From the NCBI GenBank assembly GCA_938003855.1, contig CALKXD010000204.1:1-35792 (forward strand): a DNA stretch of 35,792 nucleotides, read 5' to 3'. A model generated the notes under the pieces. It was not told the DNA's origin and did not search any database. It was given only the letters and a program-made list of their open reading frames with translations. Each line of letters starts with the position of its first letter. The stretch's first letter is position 1. The position numbers and the translations under genes are program-made. This document shows, one piece after another, positions 1-7,670 of the stretch. Source of the stretch: an uncultured Granulosicoccaceae bacterium. GTDB lineage: Bacteria; Pseudomonadota; Gammaproteobacteria; Granulosicoccales; Granulosicoccaceae.

Positions 1-689
1 ATGATGACGAAGACATAATCCTCTCTGAGTTGGATGACGACGAACTTGTCGAACAGATGCATGATGATCTCTACAATGGGTTAAGAGATGAAATCATCGA
101 AGGCACCAATATTCTGCTGGAACGTAAGTGGACTCCGGACAAAGTTCTGAACAACGCCCTCGTCGAAGGCATGCGTATCGTCGGTATCGACTTCCGCGAC
201 GGTATTCTATTTGTGCCCGAAGTTCTGATGGCCGCCAATGCAATGAAGGGTGGCATGGAAATCCTGCGCCCCCTGCTCGCTGAAACCGGCGCTGAGACCA
301 TCGGTAAAATGGTCATTGGCACCGTCAAGGGCGATATCCACGACATCGGCAAAAACCTGGTATCCATGATGATGGAAGGCGCCGGTTTCGAGGTGATAGA
401 TCTGGGTATCAACAACCCGGTGGAGGATTACCTCACCGCCCTGGAAGAACACAAACCGGACATCCTGGGTATGTCGGCTTTGCTTACCACTACGATGCCG
501 TATATGAAGGTGGTCATCGATACATTGCAGGAGCAGGGTTTGCGCGATAACTACATCGTGCTGGTCGGTGGTGCCCCACTCAACGAAGAGTTCAGCGATG
601 CCATCGGCGCCGACGCCTATTGCCGGGACGCTGCAGTTGCAGTGGAAACCGCCGGCAAACTGATTGCAGAACGCCGCGCTGCAAGCTAG
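1..689 (+). CDS. Corrinoid-binding methyl carrier protein (MtbC/MtgC-like), 5' partial
   Basis: This protein carries a cobamide and shuttles methyl groups between a substrate methyltransferase and a THF methyltransferase in the cytoplasm. The reading frame (codons from base 3) is open to the left edge, so the true start lies just outside the window; the TTG at 30 is only the first in-window start-like codon. Counting from that TTG, a helical cap domain (about 10-85) precedes a Rossmann-like B12 domain with the base-off motif D-I-H-D-I-G (His104, bases 339-341), followed by the GGAPLNEEF motif typical of the family. The visible N-terminus is strikingly acidic: 12 of the first 22 visible residues are Asp or Glu. 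It is first in an operon with MetF, a methyl-THF methyltransferase and an activator, which fits quaternary-amine demethylation. The exact substrate cannot be read from this subunit. Confidence 0.93.
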   Translation, partial: DDEDIILSELDDDELVEQMHDDLYNGLRDEIIEGTNILLERKWTPDKVLNNALVEGMRIVGIDFRDGILFVPEVLMAANAMKGGMEILRPLLAETGAETIGKMVIGTVKGDIHDIGKNLVSMMMEGAGFEVIDLGINNPVEDYLTALEEHKPDILGMSALLTTTMPYMKVVIDTLQEQGLRDNYIVLVGGAPLNEEFSDAIGADAYCRDAAVAVETAGKLIAERRAAS

Positions 690-713
690 CAGAAGCGCGC
701 GCGGTCAATTGCA

Positions 714-1328
714 GTGGACAATCAACCCTCACTGGTGATTGCCTGCGGGGCGCTGGCTAAGGAGATTACCCGCCTGATCGATGTGAATCACTGGACCGGA
801 TTGCGCGTCCAGTGTATCCCCGCGAAAATTCACAATTACCCGGACCAGATACCAAACGCGGTTCGCACACTCATCCACCAGGCACGACCCCGCTACCACA
901 ATATCTTTATCGCGTTCGCAGACTGCGGCACCGGCGGATTACTCGACGCGGTTATCAAGGAGGAAAATGTTGAGCGATTGCCGGGAGCGCATTGTTATGA
1001 GTTTTATGCCGGAAGCGACGCGTTTGCCGCCATGCAGGATGAGGAACTGGGTACTTTTTATCTGACAGATTTCCTGGCCAGACATTTTGAACGCCTCATT
1101 CTTAAAGAACTCGGCATCCTCAAACATCCCGAATTACGCCATATGTATTTCTCGAACTACAAAAAACTTGTTTACCTGGCGCAAACGGACAACCCTGAGT
1201 TAGTGAAACGAGCGCAAGATGCAGCCTCCACACTAGACCTTGAATACGAGTTTCGTCGCACCGACTACGGTGATCTCGAACAAGGCCTGAAACGGTTCAA
1301 TGAAAGTATTGTGCAATGGCAAAATTAA
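714..1328 (+). CDS. DUF1638 family protein
   Basis: A 204-aa protein of the DUF1638 family, whose biochemical function I do not know. The start is a GTG 24 bases after the corrinoid protein stop, with no strong ribosome binding site. Conserved-looking cysteines lie in I-A-C-G-A-L (C11), V-Q-C-I-P (C34), A-D-C-G-T-G-G (C71) and G-A-H-C-Y-E (C94), with His40 in a K-I-H-N-Y-P segment; together they could form a metal or cofactor site. No signal peptide or membrane segment is seen, so it should be cytoplasmic. Its 3' end overlaps the next gene by 13 bases, showing tight coupling inside the corrinoid operon. The context suggests a role in corrinoid delivery, maturation or methyl transfer, but that is inference. 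Confidence 0.85.
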   Translation: MDNQPSLVIACGALAKEITRLIDVNHWTGLRVQCIPAKIHNYPDQIPNAVRTLIHQARPRYHNIFIAFADCGTGGLLDAVIKEENVERLPGAHCYEFYAGSDAFAAMQDEELGTFYLTDFLARHFERLILKELGILKHPELRHMYFSNYKKLVYLAQTDNPELVKRAQDAASTLDLEYEFRRTDYGDLEQGLKRFNESIVQWQN

Positions 1329-1624
1329 TTACCGTCTTCTGGCGTGATATCCCCGCCCAGGTGACTGCAAAGGCCGGACGTAAAACGGCGAAAATCCAGC
1401 TATCTGATCGTTTTCAGGAGGCTATCGATATGGCGGCCATGCGTGCTGGCAAAGGGAGCACCGATGCCTATCTCGAGGATTGGCGACGCGAACAGACCGA
1501 CTGCGACAATGATCTTGATGCCGTTGTCAAAGCGGCTGCCGAAAAAATCGAACAGTCATTCGATCTCGAACGACTGCAAGCCATTGTGAAAAACAAAGGC
1601 CTGCTCAATTCTGCTGACGACTGA
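1316..1624 (+). CDS. Small 'virulence factor' family protein (PF13769-like)
   Basis: A 102-aa protein starting M-A-K-L-I-T-V-F-W-R-D-I-P that resembles the small family named 'Virulence factor' in Pfam (PF13769), a name with no established functional basis here. It is probably cytoplasmic: mixed alpha/beta at the N-terminus (the V-F-W-R-D-I-P-A-Q-V-T strand and a lysine/arginine-rich K-A-G-R-K-T-A-K segment), then helices rich in Asp and Glu. The ATG at 1316 lies within the end of the DUF1638 gene (13-base overlap), and the stop is 13 bases before the next gene, so it is translated as part of the corrinoid operon. No catalytic motif is recognisable. Role inferred only from context: an accessory of one-carbon transfer. 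Confidence 0.8.
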   Translation: MAKLITVFWRDIPAQVTAKAGRKTAKIQLSDRFQEAIDMAAMRAGKGSTDAYLEDWRREQTDCDNDLDAVVKAAAEKIEQSFDLERLQAIVKNKGLLNSADD

Positions 1625-1637
1625 CCGGGATCCCGAT

Positions 1638-2090
1638 ATGTATCGCCTCAGACACTGGTCCGTCAGCAACGCACGTATGCTCGAAGCCTTTTACAACGGT
1701 TTCGAGAAAGTGATCGTGAAACTCCATCCATTATGGAACCGACTGGGCTATCAACGCCTTGAGAAACCCTTCGCCGTCACTGAAAAACTCGTCAAAGGGG
1801 TTTTGTTCGATTGCCAGATGTGCGGCCAGTGTGCCTTGAGCTCGACCGGCATGTCCTGCTCAATGAACTGCCCAAAAAACCTGCGCAATGGACCCTGCGG
1901 CGGGGTGCGCGGCAACGGCAACTGCGAAGTCAAACCACAAATGAAATGCGTCTGGGTCGCGGCATGGGAAGGCAGCCAGCGAATGTCAGACCCACAAGCC
2001 ATTTCACAAGTGCAGCATCCGGTAGATTTTAGACAACTGAACAAATCCTCATGGCTGCAAGTTGCTCGCAGTAAAAACAGCAGCAACTAA
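1638..2090 (+). CDS. Methylenetetrahydrofolate reductase C-terminal domain protein (MetV-like)
   Basis: A stand-alone MTHFR_C domain (PF12225 type), 150 aa. Eight cysteines are clustered between residues 59 and 104 (C59, C62, C65, C74, C78, C87, C96, C104) around the family motif N-G-P-C-G-G-V-R, which suggests zinc or iron-sulfur binding. In acetogens the equivalent MetV partners MetF to form a methylene-THF reductase complex. Here it directly precedes a metF-like gene, so a MetVF-like complex is the natural reading, probably working in the methyl-THF oxidising direction after demethylation. The ATG at 1638 has a GGGA seven bases upstream (1627-1630). No signal peptide is seen. Confidence 0.88.
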   Translation: MYRLRHWSVSNARMLEAFYNGFEKVIVKLHPLWNRLGYQRLEKPFAVTEKLVKGVLFDCQMCGQCALSSTGMSCSMNCPKNLRNGPCGGVRGNGNCEVKPQMKCVWVAAWEGSQRMSDPQAISQVQHPVDFRQLNKSSWLQVARSKNSSN

Positions 2091-2138
2091 GCCCGCCTTC
2101 GCGGCCCCACTCCCGCTCACCAACCACAGTGCAAGTTA

Positions 2139-3158
2139 ATGGAACAACGTAACGTTGATCTTTCACCGGCAGAACTACTGCCTATTCTCCCCGGTCATAG
2201 CTCTCCGGGTAGATTCGAACGTGTGTTGCGTGCCGGTAAATTTGCCGTTACCACCGAACTGGCTCCACCGGATTCCGCCAACCCGGCCCAGGTCTATGAA
2301 CGCGCCAGTATTTTTGATGGTTGCGTCGACGCTATAAACGCGACCGATGGCAGCGGCGCTCACTGTCACATGTCGAGTATTGCCGTCTGCGGACTACTGA
2401 CGCGCGCCGGCTATTCACCGATCATGCAGATATCATGTCGCGACCGAAACCGCATAGCTATCCAAGGTGAAATTCTCGGTGCCTCGGCCATGGGTGTGTC
2501 CAACCTGCTCTGTCTGACCGGCGACGGAGTGCAGGCTGGGGACCACCCACAGGCGAAACCTGTCTTTGATCTCGACTGCATGTCGCTGCTCGAAATCGGG
2601 CGAACGATGCGCGACGAAGGCATATTTCAAAGCGGCCGCAAACTCGATCACTCACCGCCGGTGTTCCTCGGAGCCGCTGCCAACCCGTTTGCACCACCGC
2701 ATGATTGGCGCCCTTTAAGATTGGCAAAAAAAATTGCCGCCGGTGCACAATTTGTACAAACGCAATACTGCTACGACATCGAGTTGTTACAGAACTATAT
2801 GCGTCGCGTGCGTGAACTCGGGCTGCACGAGCAAGTGTATATTCTTGTCGGTGTCGGACCGCTGGCTTCGGCACGAACAGCGCAGTGGATCCGCGCTAAC
2901 GTGCCGGGCGTGCACATTCCCGATTCAGTTATAGATCGACTGTCCGGCGCACAAGACCAACGGGCTGAAGGTATCAGCCTGTGTGTGGAACTGATTCAGC
3001 AAATACGCGAAATTGAAGGCGTACACGGGTGCCACATCATGGCGTACCGACAGGAGCATGCGGTACCTGAGATAGTCCGGCGCTCCGGTATTTTACAGGA
3101 TCGCGCAAAACGCATGCGATCCGGCACACGTCACTCATCTTTAAAGCCACCACTCTAG
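2139..3158 (+). CDS. metF: 5,10-methylenetetrahydrofolate reductase, MetF family
   Basis: Interconverts 5-methyl-THF and 5,10-methylene-THF. The 339-aa protein has the MTHFR TIM-barrel signatures: the catalytic-type Glu in T-T-E-L-A-P-P-D (E40, matching E. coli Glu28), L-C-L-T-G-D near the flavin site, and the Q-F-V-Q-T-Q-Y-C-Y-D strand near the C-terminal third. It is somewhat longer than E. coli MetF at the N-terminus and ends in a mildly basic tail (R-A-K-R-M-R-S-G-T-R-H). The ATG at 2139 has no strong ribosome binding site; it lies 48 bases after the MetV-like gene. The operon context with a corrinoid protein argues for a catabolic role (methyl-THF oxidation) rather than methionine synthesis, although the sequence alone cannot prove direction. 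Confidence 0.92.
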   Translation: MEQRNVDLSPAELLPILPGHSSPGRFERVLRAGKFAVTTELAPPDSANPAQVYERASIFDGCVDAINATDGSGAHCHMSSIAVCGLLTRAGYSPIMQISCRDRNRIAIQGEILGASAMGVSNLLCLTGDGVQAGDHPQAKPVFDLDCMSLLEIGRTMRDEGIFQSGRKLDHSPPVFLGAAANPFAPPHDWRPLRLAKKIAAGAQFVQTQYCYDIELLQNYMRRVRELGLHEQVYILVGVGPLASARTAQWIRANVPGVHIPDSVIDRLSGAQDQRAEGISLCVELIQQIREIEGVHGCHIMAYRQEHAVPEIVRRSGILQDRAKRMRSGTRHSSLKPPL

Positions 3159-3184
3159 TTGGTGACACAACAGGAACTAATGCG

Positions 3185-4093
3185 ATGACTGAAACCATAA
3201 TCGGATCCGCCACACGCGATCACATTATCGGCTTCGAGAAACCCTTTACCATGATCGGTGAGCGCATCAATCCTACCGGTCGCAAATTGCTGGCAGAGGA
3301 AATGAAAAACGGCGACTTCAGCCGCGTTGAGGCCGATGCCATCGCACAGATTGAAGCCGGTGCACACATGCTGGATATCAATGCCGGTATCCCCCTGGCC
3401 GACGAACCAGCCCTGCTGGCCCAGGCAATAGAACTAGTGCAATCGCTAAGCGATATCCCTATCTGCATTGACTCTTCGATCGTTGAAGCCCTTGATCGTG
3501 GCTTGCAGGTGTACAACGGACGAGCGTTACTCAATTCAGTCACCGGTGAAACCGAGCGCCTCGAGCAAGTGCTGCCACTGGTAAAAAAATACGATGCCGC
3601 CGTGGTAGCGATCTCCAACGACGAAACCGGTATCTCCGAAGACCCTAACGAGCGATTCGCAGTCGCCAAAAAAATTGTTGAGCACGCCGCTGACTACGGT
3701 ATAAAACCATGCGACATAGTGATCGATCCGTTAGTGATGCCTATCGGCGCTATAGGTCAGGCTGGCAGACAGGTGTTCGACATTGTCGGTCGCATTCGTC
3801 GTGAGCTCAAATGTAATACCACGTGCGGAGCTTCTAACGTCAGCTTCGGATTGCCAAACCGCGGCGGCATCAACAGTGCTTTCCTGACCATGGCCATTGC
3901 CCACGGAATGACCTCGGCGATAACCAACCCGATCCACACAGAAGTGATGGATGCAGTGATGGGCGCTGACGTACTAATGGGACACGACCAGGACTGTCTG
4001 CGCTGGATTGCGAAACACCGCGAGGTCCCGACAACCGGCGAAGGTGCTGGCCGGGGCAGACGTGTATCAAAGCGCCGCAGACCGGCAAAATAG
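3185..4093 (+). CDS. Methyltetrahydrofolate:corrinoid methyltransferase (pterin-binding, MtgA-like)
   Basis: Moves the methyl group between the corrinoid protein and THF. The 302-aa protein belongs to the dihydropteroate-synthase-fold pterin-binding methyltransferases: G-E-R-I-N-P-T-G-R-K (25-34), L-D-I-N-A-G (63-68), C-I-D-S-S (94-98), S-N-D-E-T-G and C-G-A-S-N-V-S-F-G-L-P-N-R are all present. The core ends near residue 284 and is followed by an 18-residue tail with eight Arg/Lys, G-E-G-A-G-R-G-R-R-V-S-K-R-R-R-P-A-K. The ATG at 3185 follows AGGA (3172-3175) with 9-base spacing. It is co-directional with metF and the activator. MtgA of glycine betaine demethylation is the closest functional model; the family also includes AcsE and the MetH pterin domain. 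Confidence 0.92.
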   Translation: MTETIIGSATRDHIIGFEKPFTMIGERINPTGRKLLAEEMKNGDFSRVEADAIAQIEAGAHMLDINAGIPLADEPALLAQAIELVQSLSDIPICIDSSIVEALDRGLQVYNGRALLNSVTGETERLEQVLPLVKKYDAAVVAISNDETGISEDPNERFAVAKKIVEHAADYGIKPCDIVIDPLVMPIGAIGQAGRQVFDIVGRIRRELKCNTTCGASNVSFGLPNRGGINSAFLTMAIAHGMTSAITNPIHTEVMDAVMGADVLMGHDQDCLRWIAKHREVPTTGEGAGRGRRVSKRRRPAK

Positions 4094-4118
4094 CAAATAG
4101 GCGGATACCCAGGCGGCT

Positions 4119-6134
4119 ATGTCAGAACAAGACGTAAAAGTTGTTTTCACCCCCAGCGGGCGTCGCGGTCGCTTTCCACACGGTACGCCAGTGCTGGAAG
4201 CGGCACGCTCGCTTGGAGTCGACATCGACTCAGTCTGCGGCGGTCGTGCAATTTGCGGGCGCTGCCAGATTCTGTGTGCCGAGGGTGATTTCCCTAAACA
4301 CGAAATTCACTCCAACGCATCGAGTTTATCGGCCTTTACCAAAACCGAAGAGCGCTGGGAGCGGGTAAAAAAATTATCGCTTGATGGCAGACGACTCAGT
4401 TGCCAGGCCCGTCTGCACGGCGATGCTGTCATTGATGTTCCCGCCGACAGCCAGGTCCATCGGCAAGTCATCCGCAAAGGCGCTGACCTGCTCGACATCG
4501 TCTTAAACCCGGTTGTGCGGCTTTACTATGTTGAGGTTCAGGAACCGGATATGCATTCTCCGACCGGTGATCTGCAACGGCTGATCACCGCTCTGGAATA
4601 CGAATGGCACCTGAGTGACCTGCATTGCGCCCCATCCATTTTTACCAGTCTGCAGAAAACGCTTCGTGCCGGCGACTGGAAAGTTACCGCAGCGATCAGT
4701 GGTGATCACAACATTATCGCACTCTGGCCGGGTTTTAAGGAACAGGTTCTGGGCATGGCCGTTGACATTGGCTCTACCACCATCGCCGCGCACCTGTGCG
4801 ACTTAATGACCGGCACCGTACTCGCGTCGAATGGCCTGATGAACCCGCAGATTCGCTTCGGTGAAGACCTCATGAGTCGGGTGTCATACGTGATGATGAA
4901 TCCTGATGGCGACAAAGACATGACACGCGTCGTGCGAGAAGCGATCAGCGAACTGATCACCTCAAGCACCGAAGAGATCGGCGCATTGAGCGACGATGTG
5001 CTGGCGATGACGCTGGTTGCGAACCCGGTAATGCACCATTTGCTACTTGGCATAAACCCAGTAGAGCTTGGCGGTGCACCATTTGCGCTTGCGACCGATG
5101 CAGCAATTCATTGCAATGGAGCAGAACTAGACCTTAACACCCATCCAAACGCGCAGATCTACGTGCTGCCGTGCATTGCCGGTCACGTCGGCGCTGATAC
5201 TGCCAGCGTCATACTTGCCGAGCGTCCAGACACCATGGAAGAGATGACTCTACTGGTCGATGTCGGCACCAATGCAGAAATAGTGCTGGGCAACCGGCAT
5301 CGCCTACTGGCCTGCTCGAGTCCAACCGGACCAGCCTTTGAAGGCGCTCAGATCAGCGGCGGCCAACGCGCTGCACCCGGTGCTATTGAACGGGTTCGAA
5401 TTGACCCTGAAACACTCGAACCAAAATTCTCTATCATTGGCTCAGAGCTTTGGTCAGACGACCCTGGATTCGAAAAATCTATAGAAGGCCTGGGCGTTAC
5501 CGGCATTTGCGGCAGCGGTATCATTGAAGTCATCGCCGAGATGTTCCTTGCCGGAATAATCGATACCAACGGAGTCATAAGCTCAGAGCTGGCAGCGAAA
5601 AGCAGCCGCTTGATCGAGGATGGGCGAACCCATTCATATGTGCTTCACGACGGTGACGTGAAAATCATCATCACCCAGAACGACGTGCGTCAAATTCAGC
5701 TGGCCAAAGCTGCTCTATATGCCGGTGTGCGCCTATTGATGGACAGGCTGGAGGTAGAGCACATAGACCGCATCAGACTGGCCGGGGCTTTTGGCAGTCA
5801 CATTGATGTCAAATACGCGATGGTACTGGGGCTGATCCCGGATTGTAACCTCGACAACGTTTCGTCAGCCGGCAACGCCGCTGGCTCCGGTGCGCGCATT
5901 GCACTGTTAAACCGGGAATCACGAACCGAAATAGAAGCGTTGGTAAATCAGGTGGAGAAAGTTGAAACCGCCGTCGAGCAGAAATTTCAGGATCACTTTG
6001 TCGAAGCGATGGGAATACCACATAAAACAGCGGTGTTCCCGAATCTAGAACGCGTCGTGAAGCTGCCGGAGCCGACCCCGGCAGGAGATAACTCAGAGGG
6101 TCGCCGAGCCCGTCGTCGTCGGCGCAGAAGCTGA
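4119..6134 (+). CDS. Reductive activator of corrinoid protein (RACo-type, 2Fe-2S plus ASKHA ATPase)
   Basis: Restores inactive Co(II) corrinoid to Co(I) using ATP. The 671-aa protein starts with a plant-type 2Fe-2S ferredoxin domain with cysteines C40, C46, C49 and C95 (C-x5-C-x2-C-x45-C), then the RACo linker and middle domains, then the DUF4445 ASKHA ATPase. Phosphate-loop motifs are D-I-G-S-T-T (216-221) and D-V-G-T-N-A-E (381-387), with S-P-T-G-P-A-F-E-G-A after 400 and G-A-F-G-S-H-I near the end. This architecture is that of RACo, not of RamA, which has C-terminal 4Fe-4S clusters. The last 11 residues contain eight arginines. The 3' end overlaps the convergent regulator gene by 42 bases. 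It is the last gene of the operon. Confidence 0.92.
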   Translation: MSEQDVKVVFTPSGRRGRFPHGTPVLEAARSLGVDIDSVCGGRAICGRCQILCAEGDFPKHEIHSNASSLSAFTKTEERWERVKKLSLDGRRLSCQARLHGDAVIDVPADSQVHRQVIRKGADLLDIVLNPVVRLYYVEVQEPDMHSPTGDLQRLITALEYEWHLSDLHCAPSIFTSLQKTLRAGDWKVTAAISGDHNIIALWPGFKEQVLGMAVDIGSTTIAAHLCDLMTGTVLASNGLMNPQIRFGEDLMSRVSYVMMNPDGDKDMTRVVREAISELITSSTEEIGALSDDVLAMTLVANPVMHHLLLGINPVELGGAPFALATDAAIHCNGAELDLNTHPNAQIYVLPCIAGHVGADTASVILAERPDTMEEMTLLVDVGTNAEIVLGNRHRLLACSSPTGPAFEGAQISGGQRAAPGAIERVRIDPETLEPKFSIIGSELWSDDPGFEKSIEGLGVTGICGSGIIEVIAEMFLAGIIDTNGVISSELAAKSSRLIEDGRTHSYVLHDGDVKIIITQNDVRQIQLAKAALYAGVRLLMDRLEVEHIDRIRLAGAFGSHIDVKYAMVLGLIPDCNLDNVSSAGNAAGSGARIALLNRESRTEIEALVNQVEKVETAVEQKFQDHFVEAMGIPHKTAVFPNLERVVKLPEPTPAGDNSEGRRARRRRRRS

Positions 6135-7181
6135 GCACACCGTGGTTCGGCGTAAGGTGGTTATTTTTTTGGTACCGCCAGCGCGCCTGACCGCTTGTGC
6201 CATTTCCACCTGACCCGCAGCCTTGCGTCTTTCATCGCGGGGTGGCAACCCGAAAGTATCGCGGTAGCACTTACTAAAATGCGGCGCTGAAATAAATCCA
6301 CAAGCCAGTGCGATATCTACAATAGGCATGCTGGTTTGCAGTAGTAACTGCCGTGCCCGCTCCAAACGCAACTCTAGATAGTAGCGGGTCGGTACGCACT
6401 GCAGGTAGCGCTGAAACAATCGCTCCAATTGGCGACGTGACAAGCCGACATGAAACGACAATTCATCAAGCGTCATTGGCTCTTCGATGTTGGCTTCCAT
6501 CAAAGACACCGCCTCAGCAAGTTTCGGCTGGTTGGTACCGATCCGCTGCGTTAGCGGAACCCGTTGCCGGTCGTGCTTGTCGCGGATCCGATCACACATA
6601 AACTGCTCGGTGATCGCCGATGCCAGATCAGCGCCATGAGTGTTGCGGATTTCGTGTAGAAACATATCGAGCGGAGCCGTGCCACCGGCGCTTGTGTATC
6701 GATCACCATCTATCTCGAATAACTCGGGAGAAATCACCAGGTGTGGGAATTCTTCCCGTGCGCTGGCCATATTTTCCCAGTGAATGGTGCAACGACGCCC
6801 GTCAAGCGCATCTGATTTGGCCAGCAGATAAGTGCCAGTGCAAACCGCACCCAGTGTCATCTCACGCTTCGCTGCGGCGCGCAACCAGGCAATGACAGAC
6901 GGATCAGCATAATGCTGGACTTGATTACCGGAACAGATAAACATTGCATCCAGATTTACCGCTTCATTGAGTGATTTGTCCGGAGTGATTGCGATGCCGT
7001 TACTCGCTGGGATCGGATCGCGGGTCGCGCCGAAAACAGTCCAGTCGTAAAGTTGCTCACCGGCCAACTGATTGGCCATTCGCAACGGCTCCACACAGGA
7101 AGAGAATGCCAGCATGGAAAAACTTGGAACCAGCAAAAAGCCGATTGTGGTGGGCCCACCGACTTTCTTGGGTTTTATCAT
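6093..7181 (-). CDS. GlxA-family AraC-type transcriptional regulator
   Basis: A cytoplasmic regulator of about 362 aa: an N-terminal class-I glutamine-amidotransferase-like (DJ-1/PfpI fold) ligand domain (about 12-185, with A-V-C-T-G-T-Y-L-L-A around the nucleophile elbow) and a C-terminal pair of AraC helix-turn-helices (about 225-320, ending with I-A-L-A-C-G-F-I-S-A-P-H-F-S-K-C-Y-R). GbdR, which controls glycine betaine catabolism in Pseudomonas, has this architecture, so control of the adjacent demethylation genes is likely but inferred. I choose ATG 7181 over GTG 7187 because GGAG lies eight bases upstream of it. The C-terminal extension of about 40 residues is low-complexity, rich in Thr, Ser and Arg, and its codons overlap the end of the activator gene. 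Confidence 0.9.
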   Translation of the reverse strand: MIKPKKVGGPTTIGFLLVPSFSMLAFSSCVEPLRMANQLAGEQLYDWTVFGATRDPIPASNGIAITPDKSLNEAVNLDAMFICSGNQVQHYADPSVIAWLRAAAKREMTLGAVCTGTYLLAKSDALDGRRCTIHWENMASAREEFPHLVISPELFEIDGDRYTSAGGTAPLDMFLHEIRNTHGADLASAITEQFMCDRIRDKHDRQRVPLTQRIGTNQPKLAEAVSLMEANIEEPMTLDELSFHVGLSRRQLERLFQRYLQCVPTRYYLELRLERARQLLLQTSMPIVDIALACGFISAPHFSKCYRDTFGLPPRDERRKAAGQVEMAQAVRRAGGTKKITTLRRTTVCSASAPTTTGSATL

Positions 7182-7431
7182 CAACACATCTCCAGAGCTA
7201 TTGGGTTAGTGTCAGGTTTTTTATTATGGTCGAATACGATATCGCGACGTCTCCGATAAATTCTTCCGCAGGTTCCGACTGAACGTCAAACGCCCGATCC
7301 AGCTTTCCCGACAGGGCGATAATGTACTGTTTGCGACATTTCACATGAGTGCCAGTTGACAAAACTATCAGGGGCCAGTGTAAAAAAACCGCTCATCGCT
7401 CAAATGTAAATCATAAAAATCACTCAACCTA

Positions 7432-7451
7432 TTGATTAGAATGACAATCAA
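7432..7451. promoter_or_regulatory. Dyad TTGATT-N8-AATCAA, candidate operator
   Basis: A perfect inverted repeat, TTGATT, eight bases, AATCAA, in the AT-rich DNA about 250 bases upstream of the GlxA-type regulator. Such spacing fits a dimeric regulator site. AraC-family sites are more often direct repeats, so ownership is uncertain. Confidence 0.3.
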
Positions 7452-7629
7452 CGAACACGCGATTCTCACGCGGCAAACGCACATTTTGAAACTAATTATT
7501 TCCGTGCACGTAAATTCCACCGGAAATAGCGGTTTTATCTGTTAATTAAGACAATCCGACACCAGTGGAACAGTTGATATTTCAGCAATTTTTGCGTAAC
7601 GGGAACACATATCCCGTCAGATACGAAAG

Positions 7630-7661
7630 CCCACCGGCGTGTCAATTAACAATCCGGTGGG
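7630..7661 (-). terminator. Putative terminator of the MttB-like gene
   Basis: CCCACCGG, a 16-base loop, then CCGGTGGG form a perfect 8-bp stem starting 10 bases past the MttB-like stop codon. On the minus strand it is followed by CTTTCGTAT, only weakly T-rich, so termination may be partial. Confidence 0.55.
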
Positions 7662-7670
7662 TCAGCACAC

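Larger units (their letters stand above)
7182..7670. other. Intergenic region between MttB-like gene and regulator
   Basis: About 490 bases with no credible gene on either strand. It contains the presumed terminator of the MttB-like gene (7630-7661), an AT-rich stretch at about 7380-7560 that should hold the regulator promoter, and a 6-8-6 dyad at 7432-7451. No cobalamin riboswitch or other structured RNA was recognised. Confidence 0.6.

Noticed and set aside
7356-7384. TTGACA with TGTAAA at 17-base spacing on the plus strand
   Set aside because: No plus-strand gene lies downstream before 9691, and the intervening DNA is antisense to the methyltransferase. Probably chance.
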